DNA of 64,000 nt from Bactrocera neohumeralis (lineage: Eukaryota; Arthropoda; Insecta; Diptera; Tephritidae). The notes beneath the pieces were generated by a model. The model was not told where the DNA came from. It saw only the letters and a list, made by a program, of their open reading frames with translations, and made no database searches. Below are positions 35,768 to 48,045 of this stretch, one piece after another (positions within the stretch are counted from its first letter, which is position 1; the number at the start of each line of letters is the position of its first letter). Position numbers and translations under genes: made by a program. Where the stretch lies: contig NC_065922.1 of the NCBI RefSeq assembly GCF_024586455.1, positions 78,599,106 to 78,663,105 of the forward strand. Direction: 5' to 3'.

Positions 35768-36994
35768 ATGTTAAAGTGGACGGCATCAGCGCAGAAGCTG
35801 AATCAGCTTACACCAAATATCCGAACGGCCACCACATCGATACGAACACCACATCCATTAGCGGAGGCCAAGCGTCGACGCCGACGTGCAACCATTTGTA
35901 ACAAGGAGAACATACCATATACGTCAACTCCAATGGTGGAGAGAGAGCGTAATAGTCCGCTGTTACTTTCTCCATTAACGGATATTTTGAATGTCACACC
36001 AAAAGACATGTCGCCTTTAATGGAGCGTACACCAGGACGAATTCGAGTCACAAGCACGAGTGTAGCTAGTCGCCCACTGCCAAATCGACGACATTCAACA
36101 GTGGGTCTTTTTCTACATCCGGCACCGACTTACGCATCTACTTTGCCATGTTTCGAGGAAGAATATTCGCCGAGTACCGCGCTGCCGACCGGACAACAAG
36201 TAGCTCTAAGGGGACTACTGCCGGATCCCTTTATTAGCAATTTGCGTTACTTCAACACACCCGAGTTGGCGAAACGGAAACAAAAACAGGACTTAGAGAA
36301 ACTAAAGGCCGCCAGAAAATCATTACCTAGAAAACTGGAAACAGATTTTGCGGAGATCGCGAAGGAATGTGGCGAGGAAAAGTTAACGAAGCACATAAAG
36401 AACGAGTCAGACTCGGCCGGTATGAGTGACCAAACTCTGGATAAGCTAATTGATGCTATTTTAGACTCGGCGCGAAAGGATGAGAAGAAGAAGGTGAAAC
36501 CACGCAAATCTTTTAACCTGCGTCGTCGTACGCTACTCAAAAATCAAGCCGAACAAAAAGTCAGTGAATTGGTTCTTTCCCCATCCTATGCTGCAGGCGA
36601 GGATCCAGCGAGTGATCTCAGCTTTATCTTCGTTGACCAGCGGCCAAAGCAAGTGATGAAAACAGCGAACGCCACCAAATCACCACTTACTCCAGCGCCA
36701 GTAACGCCTCCGCCAGGCACACCAATATCCACTGATATTCTCCAAAAAATGCCCACACCCGCATCTACAAGTATTTCGACAACCGTTGCTAACTCTGCAT
36801 ACCAACATCATTACCTAAGCAGAGAACGACTGGACAACACCTTTCAGTTGGAGACGCCCGTGCGACTACCGTTGCAAAGAAAGCGGCAACGGCGTAAAAC
36901 ATTAGCAGCGCCAATCGGCAGTACGAAACGTTTGAAAACTGGAGGCACCAACTACTTCGAGGTGGGATTGGCGTTGCCTTCAATCTATGTCTAA
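35768..36994 (+). CDS. Intronless basic KEN-box protein, probable nuclear, function unknown
   Basis: A single-exon 408-residue protein that I do not recognise. It is basic, with two nuclear-localisation-like clusters: KRRRRR (35-40) and QRKRQRRK (370-377), followed by TKRLK. It has about 17 Ser/Thr-Pro sites, clustered at 54-89 (STP, NSP, LSP, VTP, MSP, RTP) and 305-331 (KSPLTPAPVTPPPGTP). A KEN box lies at 46-48 in the context NKENIP, and RxxL destruction-box-like sequences at 148, 253/254, 352 and 376. Residues 165-213 (ELAKRKQKQDLEKLKAARK...) are helical and charged. The C-terminus (YFEVGLALPSIYV) looks ordered. This is the profile of a CDK-phosphorylated APC/C substrate, which is inference. 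The TATA/Inr promoter and lack of introns fit a rapidly expressed early embryonic or cell-cycle gene. AATAAA lies at 37269-37274. Start: the only upstream-consistent ATG. Confidence 0.85.
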   Translation: MLKWTASAQKLNQLTPNIRTATTSIRTPHPLAEAKRRRRRATICNKENIPYTSTPMVERERNSPLLLSPLTDILNVTPKDMSPLMERTPGRIRVTSTSVASRPLPNRRHSTVGLFLHPAPTYASTLPCFEEEYSPSTALPTGQQVALRGLLPDPFISNLRYFNTPELAKRKQKQDLEKLKAARKSLPRKLETDFAEIAKECGEEKLTKHIKNESDSAGMSDQTLDKLIDAILDSARKDEKKKVKPRKSFNLRRRTLLKNQAEQKVSELVLSPSYAAGEDPASDLSFIFVDQRPKQVMKTANATKSPLTPAPVTPPPGTPISTDILQKMPTPASTSISTTVANSAYQHHYLSRERLDNTFQLETPVRLPLQRKRQRRKTLAAPIGSTKRLKTGGTNYFEVGLALPSIYV

Positions 36995-39900
36995 TATTGT
37001 TGCAGCTGTTGCTGTTGTTGTTGTACGAATTTATTTCTGTTTAAGATTCGACTTTTTGTTAATTTGTTGACAAACTAGGGGAAATGCTCACTTATTACGC
37101 TTTTAGATTTTAAGAAACTTATTTATTTTTAGTACTTAGCTAAATTATGTATTAAATGTTTACTTTTAAGTTATATTCTTTGTTTAATGAGTTGTCATAC
37201 ATCATCATCAGCGGTCTGAAAATGCATCATCACCGTTCTCAACATATTGGTGACACACTGAGGCTTCAAATAAATATATTTAATATGAAACAAAGAAAAT
37301 TGTTTGAATTTCCAGACTCTTTACTCTCAAATACTGATTTTAAATTTCGGAATGGCTTGAAATATGCCAGCAAAACAACAATGTCTGATCAACAAATTGA
37401 TAACTTCAAGAGCTGAAAGCGCAACAAATTAATTTCAAAGTATTGACAGAAATTTAATTTACGGTTTGCCGATGGTAAACCCTTCCATACTTCCGCTCTT
37501 CAGCAGACACACACAAATTGATTATTTGAAGGTTTGATCAACCAGTTGCGGAGGAAGGTTAAAATTAAATAGATATTTTTTTTTATTACTATAACAGGTT
37601 GTTTATTATAGAGCAAGGGTTAAACGAGCGAAAAAATGTCGGAAATAAAGAGCAAGGTTCAAAATGTTTTAGTGAGGGCGTGGATAAATGCAGCTGTTCA
37701 TATGACGAAAATTAAGAACAGTGGATAAAAAGGAACATTTCTTATACATATGTACAAGTATATCGGGTTTTTGAAACTTCTTTCAGAAGTTTAATAAAAT
37801 ACGCGAATCTATATAAATTATTTTTCGACATTAAAAAAAAGAACAAATTTTTAAATGAGACAATCATCACTATTTTTATGCATCAAAAGTTGATTTTCTC
37901 GACCCCGCCTAGAAATGAAAGAACTACTAGGTTTTAAAGCAACTTATTAGAAAAATATGATTGGATCACTTTAGACTTACTCCTTGCGATTAGTGCTTGC
38001 ACCTAACAAACGAGTCGCGCATTTAATACGAAGATGTGACTGCACTATATTTATATATGTATGTTCGGACTTTAACAACTTCCTGTTCTTAGCTCTTTGT
38101 CGTTTCCACCCGCATATTCTACGGTCTCTTTGGAGCAATGGCTTAGATGTAACAACTCGTAACTGTAGCAGGTAACAGTAAAAGGTAGGTAAGCGCCTTT
38201 CAACATATGCAACGCCTATCAATTAGTTAACGCAATTGTTTACTTAGGCTCGTTAATGCAAACAATCCGTCAAACGCTGACGATCAGGTGCTTCCCGTTG
38301 GCACAGCTATTCATAAGAATTGTTGGCACGCTTACACTGTTATAGTTCACTTTCCAGTTACTCCTTATTTGAGAACTTCGGTTGTTGCACGTACATACGA
38401 GCAGCACATCTCGCCATGCCTGCGTCTTCGCAGCTGTCACCAAATTCGGGCGATCAATTAGTGCGACACTTGTTGGCACTGGAACGCCTTCAGTTGTCTG
38501 TGCCACGCTGCACAATAATTCCATTTTCTACCAGCATTTTTGTTGGTTACACCACATTTACTGCTACGTAATCCTGTTTTTCCAACGACAGGTTTTTCTT
38601 GTCTACACAATTCGTATTTTCTGCGGGTTTTTCCCTCGTACCGAGGGTTTGTTTTGTTTCAAATGCGTAACGGATTTGGATTAGAATTCTGCTTGTCAGT
38701 TGAGTTCGGTGGCAGTGCCATGCTTGCTGTGGGGAGTAGGAGTTGTTGTTGCCTACAGTCGCGCACGTGGCTGTTGTCTAAAGTTACTGACAAATTGAAA
38801 TTTCCTATGCGAATTGCCGGACGATTTAAATGTGTTGCCGGTTTCGCGGTGGTGTTTCGGAGAATTGAAACCTGCTGCTTGTTTCTTATAGCAGACACAA
38901 TTGGTCAATTGGATTTGTGGTTCAGAAGGCGTCACCGCGTGACCTTTCTAATTGAATAATTGCTTTCCATTTGTATCTGCTTAGAAATGCAAGGTGTTTT
39001 CAATGAATTTTGAAGTGTTCTAAAACATTAACAGGGCTGCAAATTTCTAAAATGTTCAATGCTTCACCTTCTCAAACTTTGTTCTCTTCCTCGATAAATC
39101 ACCTCCTTATTTGGTAATTAATTCCCATTGCGTTTCTGTGTGATAAAATACCTTTAACCGCAAATTGTCACAGATGCTGCCATTTTAATTGATATTAACT
39201 TAGCTAATTCATTCATATCGTCAATCAGTTGCCAAAGTGCGAGCTTCCAGGTCTTGAATCAGCTGTGTCGTTGCCTTAAGGCATATTCCGCGTCTTGGGG
39301 TAGCACGACAACTTATTTGACAGGCAACGGTACTCTGAGATTTTGCGTACTTCTTTGGATTCGTACTCCCCTAGAGCTGTGCATCCTTTACCTCGCTTCG
39401 CGTACACATGCCTTTTGTTGTTTTTATTGCGCTTATGTAGTGGCAGGGCGTGATTTAATTTCGATTTCAATTCATATAATACTGGTTGCCAAGGTTGGCC
39501 GTTTGCTTCCGTTGTTTCGCAGTTGCACCTTTATGCTGCGCAGTTGCTTCAAGCAACGACTGATTCCTGTCTGCCTCTGCGCCTTTGCGGTCGTTGCCGC
39601 GGGCAATTTTACGAGTTTCTTCGGCTGATGGCTGACGGCTGATGTTGCACCAAATGCTGCGCGAAAATTCGAAAGGAGTTCGGTGTGCAGTTTGTAATTT
39701 GCAAAATTAAGGAAGCATCTGCGGCTACGACCTACGTACATATATACCTTCATTTACTTATTCCACAATTTTTAGCGTAAATCCAGTTCATAGTCGTACT
39801 GCGCTATGCTTTGCAATGCATATCCATGCATTCATCCTGTGAGTGTGTTTTGTCATTGGTATTTCTTCGCGCACCAAAGCGTATCCTTGCGGACAATATT

Positions 39901-41214
39901 TATATAGGCAGACATATGAACACATAAAGGTTTTTTGGCGATTGTTTGCATGCTTTCGAAGTCCTTTTCTCCTTTGGTTTAAGACATTATCCTTTGGGTA
40001 CATTTATAGTGATTTATCGAAACTTGTTGTAAAAAAATCGCTAATTTCTGCTGCTTTAAACAGTTTCCAATCACCAAACATTTTATTTCCGTTACCAAAA
40101 TCTGTGCGTCGCTGTTACTAATACACAGACCGCCCTAATTATCTTCACCACACATTTTGTTTACTTTCAACCACAGGAGCCCTGTATTCTACCACTAAAT
40201 TTTAAAAATCTTTTAAATTTAATCTGCCCCCGGATGTGACACCAGGCAACTATTTTCAGCCTCCACGCTGCTAATCAAATCTGCTTAGCTGCTTACGGAG
40301 AAAGTAAATCTTCACAGCCACAAACAACTGCGCGAACCCCATCACGTACACACCCATAGGCTTATGAGCTTGCTGTATTTCTTTCATAAGCTGGTCATTG
40401 GAATGGTGCTGCTGAGTGAAAGTAACCAAACTGCAATTATGTATTGGCAAATATTATGCAAACAAAGGTTTGAAGCATGTATGCAGCGGCAAGCAGCCCG
40501 CGCACCCTGCCGTGAGCGACGAGAAAAGTATCCTGCCAGCACTTTGCCTAAACATCAATTCTACCATTTTTGGCCTGAAGTTGTTACTGGATGCGCTCTA
40601 GAAAAGCAAACAAGATGCAAATCCCTTTTTTATTGTCAACATGCTGCAGCTCAAAGCACTCGGCGCCCAGGTTGGTGGATGGTGAACGTAAGCAAAATCT
40701 AATAATTATAATTCATTTTGTATATATTTGTTTATGCGTCGATTTGAGGATGTTCCGCCGTACACGCCCCTTCTCAGCGTTGGTATCCTGCTGAGCGTGA
40801 ATGTAGACCATGCCAAGTGAAGGTTGACTCAAACCTTGTTAGTTACTTAAAATAATGCACCGTTTCCCTGTTCTTCGAGTTCTGGCTAAGTTCTTTCGTG
40901 TTTGCAAATAGCAATATTTGAAATATGGATTAACGGGTTCGGTTGTGGTATTTGCATGACGGGACCTTTAAGTGCTAACATCTACAGACACAAACCGCAC
41001 ATTTCACATTCAACTAATTTTAATTGCCAAATAATTAGAACACACATTGATGGTGTCAATAACTATGTAAATACCAAACCAAAGGTAGGACCTACAGACA
41101 AACGGCAAGGACTAGTGATTTGAAGTGCAAAGCTCTTGATATCCGTAGGTTTTCAATGCAAATTCTAAAAGCGTAAACAGCGTAAAGGTAGGATAAAAGT
41201 AGGAGCTGTAAACA
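36995..41214. other. Gene-free stretch downstream of the KEN-box gene
   Basis: The first 280 bp are the 3' UTR, including a CTGTTGTTGTTG run near 37015 and AATAAA at 37269. Beyond that I see no gene. Overlapping frames at 38270-38960 and 39254-39628 have Cys/Phe-rich compositions typical of non-coding frames. An AAAGGTAGGTAAG segment at about 38177 resembles a Zelda-type site, but singly this means little. Confidence 0.4.
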
Positions 41215-41450
41215 AATATATTCTTCTTCTTCTTTACTGGGGTAAAAACCGTTTACGCGGTCAAAGCCGAGTTAACAACAGCGCGCCAGAACTTTTCTTT
41301 CCAAAACTCTTAACCTCGACTTATCAGATATTGTCATCGTTCATGCCTCTGCGCTATATAGCAGGGCGGGAATAATGAGTGACTTATAGAGTTTTATTTT
41401 TGTTCGTCGAGAGAGAATTTTACTTCTCAATTGCCTATTTAGTCCGAGGA
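41215..41450 (-). mobile_element. RTE-like non-LTR retrotransposon 3' fragment
   Basis: On the plus strand this is antisense: CTTCTTTACTGGGGTAAAAACC, CGGTCAAAGCCGAGTTAACAAC, CTCTGCGCTATATAGCAGGG, GACTTATAGAGTTTTATTTTTG. Read on the minus strand it gives pieces of the reverse-transcriptase C-terminal region (LLPAxLYSAEA-like, DDNI..., RVLEKK) and the retroelement tail. An internal deletion lies near 41305. Family placement is from memory of common insect repeats. Confidence 0.6.
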
Positions 41451-41700
41451 TGGAGTCATGTGCAGAAGTTCACGCAAGTGAGGAAATTCAGTAGGGGAGT
41501 GGCCAGAAACGATTATTTTACATATGGCTCAAGCAGCTCACGATCAAGTATCCTCCGGGTAGGCAAAGAACATCCGTTTGAAGGCGAGCTAAAGTAAGAA
41601 AGCGAAACATCCCTTCCATAGGGTTGTGCGCTGGGTTTGGGACCCGATGGAAATTCTGTCAGAAAAGCCTTTTCTAGAGGCCTAATCGATATTTTCCGCC
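41446..41700 (+). repeat. Composite dispersed repeat, copy 2
   Basis: GAGGATGGAGTCATGTGCAG, TTCACGCAAGTGAGGAAAT, GAGTGGCCAGAAACGATT and TTTGGGACCCGATGGAAATT parallel copy 1 (26309-26578, minus). Copy 2 directly follows the antisense RTE fragment, as copy 1 follows a shorter piece of it, so the two parts are joined in both places. Confidence 0.7.
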
Positions 41701-43186
41701 CATTTGTGGATGTCAACACCTTCAGCTTACTAAGGAAGTGACACACATTAAACCATATACATATATGACAGTAAAAAGTTTGGTTTGGCATCGCCTGTCG
41801 AGAGACAACTAATATAAGAAATCAATTTTTAAATATGCGAAAGAGATAATGAAACTTAACCCAAGCAACTTGTCAATCCCTAAAATAAAGATTTCAGTTT
41901 CACTATTTCAGCAAGTAAAGTTAGGGAACGACCAGAGCATTCGAAAAAGTTTTCTCACATATTATCAATTGCTTCAAAATCTCAACTCGCGCATAAAAAC
42001 CAAATTACCTTTTATCGGAAATCTCATTATGTGTGTCGACTCCCACTTGACTTGCGCGCTTTATTGCTACAACAATCCTGCGACTGTGCCTTCGTAAGTT
42101 TCGAAAAGCGCAAAGTTACTATTTGTACAAATTTAATCTCATCTGCCGCATAATGACAGCTACTCAAAATGATTCGCACATAAATCCGCGTTGAAAGCGG
42201 AGCGGCAGGATAATGAGCGTATGCAACGTTAATGCCGTCGCGGGCAACAGCGCTGAATCGCACCCTCAACACGTTGTCGTTGCGAGGTGTTGCATGATGA
42301 ATGCATGATTCGCCAGAATGTGGAATAAATGCTTTTGGAGGGAGAGTGCGTGTCGAAACGGGGTAGTTGCGCAAAAAACTACATTCTTTCGCTATTATGG
42401 AAAATTACAATTTTATTTCATATTTTTCGTTTACGAATGAATAAGTTTCGCTTTGGCACATTCTTATGCTCAAGAGCATTGTGTAGACTTTTGAAATTTG
42501 ATGAAGTGACATTTAAGAAAGACTTTCAAATGAAAATCACACGAGACTTCATTATTTCGGACCGAACAGGCCATTGCTGTAGGTGATTCCACAGCATTAC
42601 GCACGAACAATTAGGTGTGCTCTTTTATTACGATTGAATAATAAAAATTGCGCATTCACTGCCACCGAAAAGGACATGCAGAATCTTCACGTCCTCCACA
42701 TGGGTCCACTGCTGTCAACAGTACTCATATGAAGACATCTGTTTGATGTTCAGAAGTGTTTCGAAAAAAAAACAGAAATGAGCAACTGTATTTAGAAGAA
42801 AGCCACAGCAGTTACGACAAAAGCACTTGAGGATAGACCAATCGAACAGAGAAAGTAGTCAAGTACCCAGGAGACTCTCAAACTGTTTTCATGCGGCTGT
42901 GTCTTTGTAACCGTTGCGAGGCGGGTTTTTGTTTTGGAAATAAAAACGGCAGCGCACTCGAAATAACTCAAACGTCATCATACATCGATTGTACGCTATT
43001 GGCAGCTGAAGAATATGTGTATGAAGAGTGGCAGACGCCTATCAGTGGCGGTAGTCGGCCTGCAGTTTTCGTTACACGTGACCTCATTAAAATGCGCAAA
43101 ATCCTCGTTGTACAAATAAAATAAATGAAAATTTAATGCAAGCGAAGTCAAAAAGTTAATGAAGCGCATTCGGCACTTTGCCGCTC
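41701..43186. other. Gene-free stretch
   Basis: No supportable coding sequence. Small overlapping frames at 42027-42374 and 42891-43124 lack family features. Confidence 0.4.
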
Positions 43187-43400
43187 CCAATAGGCGGTGA
43201 ATATGCAAATCGAGGGTGCGCATTGCACCATCTCGCACTGCAGCATGTTGCAAGCATTGCCGGCGGCAGGTTAACAGAGCAGTCGGAGCACTGCCCGAAG
43301 CTTCAAATCTACTGATTATTTCTATGCTAGCATTAATACCCAACCCATAGCTGCTGATGAGTTATATAAAAGTGCTTAGGCAGAGTCCGTTGGTCAGCTG
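43187..43400 (+). promoter_or_regulatory. Promoter-like cluster: CCAAT, octamer, TATA, initiator
   Basis: CCAAT at 43187-43191, the POU octamer ATGCAAAT at 43203-43210, TATATAAA at 43363-43370 and TCAGCT at 43394-43399. The initiator-like A (43396) is 33 bp after the start of the TATA box, the same geometry as at 35659. No long ORF follows (the first ATG at about 43411 is closed after 9 codons). If real, it would drive a non-coding RNA or a 5' exon. Any single motif could occur by chance; the ordered set is what is notable. Confidence 0.3.
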
Positions 43401-44278
43401 GGCGCATTGGCATGAGATGGACATCACACAACCGCCCCTAAAGAGTGAAAGAGTGAATAAAAAATATGAGAATCTACGATAGTTGCTTGTGTTAACCCTC
43501 AATATAGGGTGGCCATACTGCATACCTCAAATGCATTGAAACGCGTATAAAAAATATTTACTATTTATAAAGTGTTAGGAAGCTCGTTTACCAGCTAGTG
43601 AGGGGGAAGGCAACGTTTATTTCCAAGCGATTACACATGTCAGCACGCGCTTTCAGCTGTCCTGTCACAAAAATTGGTATAAAAAAACACGAAAAAATGT
43701 AGCGACAGCATACAGCGGCTGCTGACTGAATTTCCACTTTTGTCGGTAATTTCCTCCCAAAACAGCATTTAAGTGGAAAACTCATGGGCGGTTGTGACAA
43801 GGCGGGCGCTTTGTCAACGCGAATGAAACTGTGAGCAACACAAATGCTGCATAAGTTTAGCGGAGTGAAAACAAGTGACGACTGTTGCGGCGCTCGGTAG
43901 TCACCCAGCCACACGCTTGTAACTTTATAACTATTCTAAGTGACATTTAGTTGTCATTGTTGACAGATCAAATTCTACAGTCTGCAAAACGTTTAGACTG
44001 GCAGAACAATAACGGGCATTTGTAATACTTAGTAAAAGAGAAACTTTGACATCTGTGGCATGATTACAATGGTAAAAACTAAAAGCGAGGTTTAATTGAG
44101 TATTAACCGGGCGGTGGGAAAGACACACCATGTGGGAAACTTTTTCAACGAACTTTTTATTAAAAGTAAAAAATAAATTACGAAGGGTTTACTTAGTGTT
44201 TGGAAGTGAGAAGAAAAACGCTTTTGCGGGAGGAAAGCATAAAATAGATTTTTGTATGACTAATAAAATAAATTCGCT
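43401..44278. other. Gene-free stretch
   Basis: Contains no supportable gene. An open frame at 43588-43914 (minus, 108 codons) shows no family features. Confidence 0.4.
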
Positions 44279-44333
44279 ATAAAAATTAAGTTGAAGTTTG
44301 ATTAGAAATACGAAAATACTTTTTCGACTACCA
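44279..44333 (+). mobile_element. 3' end of a mariner derivative (solo remnant)
   Basis: AATTAAGTTGAAGTTTGATT, then GAAATACGAAAATACTTTTT and CGACTACC match the right end of the element at 13911-14102 with a few substitutions. The left part is absent. Confidence 0.75.
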
Positions 44334-47300
44334 TAAAATCATTTTTGTTGATCAAGCTTTCACGAAAATGCCATGCAGCAATGAAAGCAAAGCACTGCGC
44401 TCTCACCCAATACATGCAATACAATATGTGTTTGTTATGACTTTAGCGCGCTAAATACGATACTAAAAGCCTTTTAGATCACTTGAGTTAAGCTATTCCA
44501 TATAATCCCGCGCGGTCATTGAAACGTCATATAAAGTATTGCGTTCGTTAGACAGGCACGCGCCGATTGACTTAGTATTGACGCCAAATCATGTAAACAG
44601 GTTTACGGTCACGTGAGCATGCGCAAGCGAGCGGTTCACCAACCCACTTATTTCGTCAATTTAACGGAGCTTAAGAGACGACGGCATATTTGCATAACCG
44701 TAAAATTAAATATTTGTTGAAAATGCATATGAAATGCAAATAAAAAGATCAAATACAAATAACCACTGGTTCAGAGGGGTGGAAAACTTGGTAAAATTAT
44801 GAATGTGCTTTGGCAGGATAAGCGAGCGCAGCACTTGTGTAACAATGGAGCGCAGTTTTGAAAATTATGTGAAATCATAAAAGCATTTGTTTGACATAGC
44901 TGTGAGCTATTTATGGAAAATGAGTTGGAAAACGCAATAGAGTTATGTATATGTATTTGCGTCAAATGTGTGTTGGCGCACATTTAAATTGAATAAATGC
45001 GCCACCTCACGGCGGCCGTTATTGTGCGCGGTAAGCGGCCACAGAAAAAACTCGGTATGAACGGAAGTGAAAGGTGGGGTGAGTTGGGGTGGTGTATTAT
45101 GTGCTTTTCAAATAGAACAATGCAGGGTGCTTCGTTAGCAAACAAACAATGTAAAGCTAATTACAAAAGGCAAGCAGGTTAGCCATGAAGGACCGAAGCT
45201 GGTAGGATTAAAACATATACGCCATAAAACGTAGTGATTTGCCACTTTAGTAGAACGAATTAAATATTTATTAGAAACAATACCAGCACTATTAAACAAT
45301 AATTTAACTTGAAATATAATGAACCGATAGCTAATGGTTGTCTGTTTGTCTTATTGAAAAATTGCTTACAAAGGAACGCGAAGGAATATGTCATTGTCAG
45401 CATTGAAACCGCAACAAATTTGTATATCCACAGAAAGCAATGTAAAGGTACCCACAATTTAAACCTCGTTGGAAATCCCTTAAAAAATGACACGAAGGCA
45501 CAAAATTCAGTGAAAAATGCGAGGGAAAAAATAACGAAAAAACTCGCGAATTTCAGTAGAAGACTGCATACCTATCCATTGCCTAGGTTCACATGATAGC
45601 AGTGGCTTAATGACGTGCCAAGTTCTATATTAAATTGATAAAAAAAAAACATTAAAATTGATTTGAAAACGCATTGAAAAGTTATAACAAAGGGATGATG
45701 AAAAATGGTGAAAGCAGGCAGAGGCTGACAGAATAAACATTTGGATTATTAGAAAGTAATGAGGCGCAGAATGATGCGATATTTGACTAGAAACGGCGCA
45801 AATGCTTAAAAAGGGAAAAAACCAAGGAAAATGTTGTTTGTAAAAAGAGGATTAAAGAAGTGAGCAAAGGCTGAAAAGTTGCCTAAAATAGAGAACTGCA
45901 AATACCAATGAAAATGAGGGGCACATACTTAAAGTAACGTGTGTACATAAGATAAGAGAAATATAAAACCATTTTTTATATCGTGAGAGAGTATAATTCG
46001 CAAATATATTTATTTACTTTGCAGAAACGCGAGGTATCAACTGCAAGGAAATCAGTGGCGATGCAATGCTATGCTCTAAACAATAATATACGAGTACTGT
46101 ATAGAATATGGCATCATATTCAGTTAAGTTTATATGTATGTATATAGGTACATAGGTAGAGGCTTACTTAAGTCGAAGATATTAGCTAACCCGCAGTAAC
46201 CAATGCACTTATTATTATTTATAATATTATTTTTGAGGTATTGCTGTGCGATGCCTATTCCAATTTACGGATCAGCAACTGATTCTCACACCTCTGAATA
46301 TTATACCCAAACTATTATATCTATTGATGTACGATTTGTAAACAAGGCAAGGCCCTAAAAACTTTAAATAATAAAGGTTATAGCTTGGTAGGTTTGTCAA
46401 AAATATGTGCCTAATTCAATAGCGATTTCAGCATATTTATTTCACAATAAAAAATTTCCTTTTTTTGTTCACAAATATAAAAAGATTTATTCCTAAGCGG
46501 TTAAATTAAGAACAAAAAAGTATAAATGCATAAATCATGGCTAACCAAATTTTACCCAAAATTGAACATGGAAATTTCTTTGAAATAGGCATATGTGTAC
46601 ATAGTATACTTGCATATGTATGTATGCATTTGTAATTTTCGCACGGCGAAATTTTCCGAAATTTTCAGTTCTTTTCGGCACACAGCACACCTTAATTACG
46701 TATGTCTAATCGCATTTTGAATATTCTAAATTTAAGGCCAGCTTAGAATTTGGTTATGTAAAAATTTATTATTGAAATGCCACTCAAGCATGGCAAAATT
46801 TGGCATGCCACACGGCGTCCATCCTAATAGCAAAGCAGATGGACGCACAGTGCAAGTCATGATGCGCCGAGATGGGCCTAAGGGATGCTGTGCCGAAAAA
46901 CGTTGGAATGCGTGTATTAAAAGTGCAAAGTTTATGAGTTTGGCACAGGCCTACGCTGTTACCAAAACAATTTTCTTTATTTTCTTACAATTTACAAGAA
47001 TTTATCTTTATGTATTTTGCGTGTACTTTATGGCTTTCCCTTGGGTGTACTCTGCCACTGAAGCGAAGTTAAGGTGAGGAGGGTTAGTAAGCCGAGATTT
47101 GTGACGGTAGATCGCCGTATGTACTTTTGGGGTGTCAGTTTGCCATCAACTGTCAATTGAGTTGATGTTTATGTGTCCGGTATTGTTTTCACTTCTGATG
47201 TTATTTCACCACACAACAACAGCAACAATGTTAATAGAGACATGAAATATGCTCATAAAATTTAATTTGCGATTTGATTCGTTTTCGACTGTATTTGAGT

Positions 47301-47649
47301 ATGGAAAATAATTGCGAAAACGTCATAAAATCATAAAATGTGACTGTTGACAAGCTGGAGTACCTTTGATGTTTCACAATTTCTTAAGCAGAATAGCATA
47401 GAATGCATACGCTCCTAAAGAATGTGGAGTCTATAATAGTAATAAAGGTGCAGATCGCAATAAGACTGTGTGAAAATGAAGGAACTTGTCGAAAGTGAAC
47501 GGAATGATAATTAATGAACAATATGCAAAAACCAAAAATAACTACAAGAATAACTGTCAAAAATCACTCGGAAAATGAGAGTCAAGTTAAAAGCAAAACA
47601 CATTAAAATAGAAAAAGAGAGTACGGCTTATGAGTCCCTTACAAACGAC
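44334..47649. other. Gene-free stretch
   Basis: AT-rich DNA. A 101-codon frame at 46772-47077 (plus) and frames near 45260-45596 lack conserved blocks. Nothing else supported. Confidence 0.4.
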
Positions 47650-48045
47650 TCCTCTGGGTCTGTAGAAACCGTTGCAGGAGAGAGGCAGTAAGTTTTTTTA
47701 CGGATGGGTCAAAACTTAGGCGGAAGGAACTCTCTATCAACTTCAGTTTCAGACTACCTGACTATTGCAGCATTTATTCAAGTAGAGGTTGCTGCCATTA
47801 AGGTAGTGGTAGATTTACTGCTCCGGTGTGCAGCCTCCTTCAGAGAAGTGAATATCCACTTTTCGCTCCAGGTTGATTAACTTCGTTATGAATGGCAGCG
47901 AGTCACCTTGTTTGTTCTACTACTGTATAGCGCCACAAGGCGCTTTACTGATTTGCAAGTTCGAATTACAGGAGTTAAATTTTTAAGGCAGTCCTTTGGC
48001 TACATATAGCAATCCAAGTGCGACATTAGAATCAGCCATTTAACA
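47650..48045 (+). pseudogene. Non-LTR retrotransposon fragment with RNase H start, internally deleted
   Basis: It reads FFTDGSK (about 47694-47714, the first catalytic Asp of RNase H), then FSFRLPDYCSI and, after a frameshift, an IFQAEVAAIK-like segment with LLLRSAASFREV homology around 47815-47860. It then jumps to a terminal segment ending CAGCCATTTAACATAACCT (about 48033-48051). Frameshifts and the deletion make it dead. The same 3' terminal words end the larger copy at 54605-56025. Confidence 0.7.

Noticed and set aside
38540..38959. 139-codon plus-strand ORF
   Set aside because: Three overlapping frames on both strands with no conserved blocks; not distinguishable from chance.
46772..47077. 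101-codon ORF with a hydrophobic tail
   Set aside because: No domain; the hydrophobic run comes from TTT/TAT-rich DNA.
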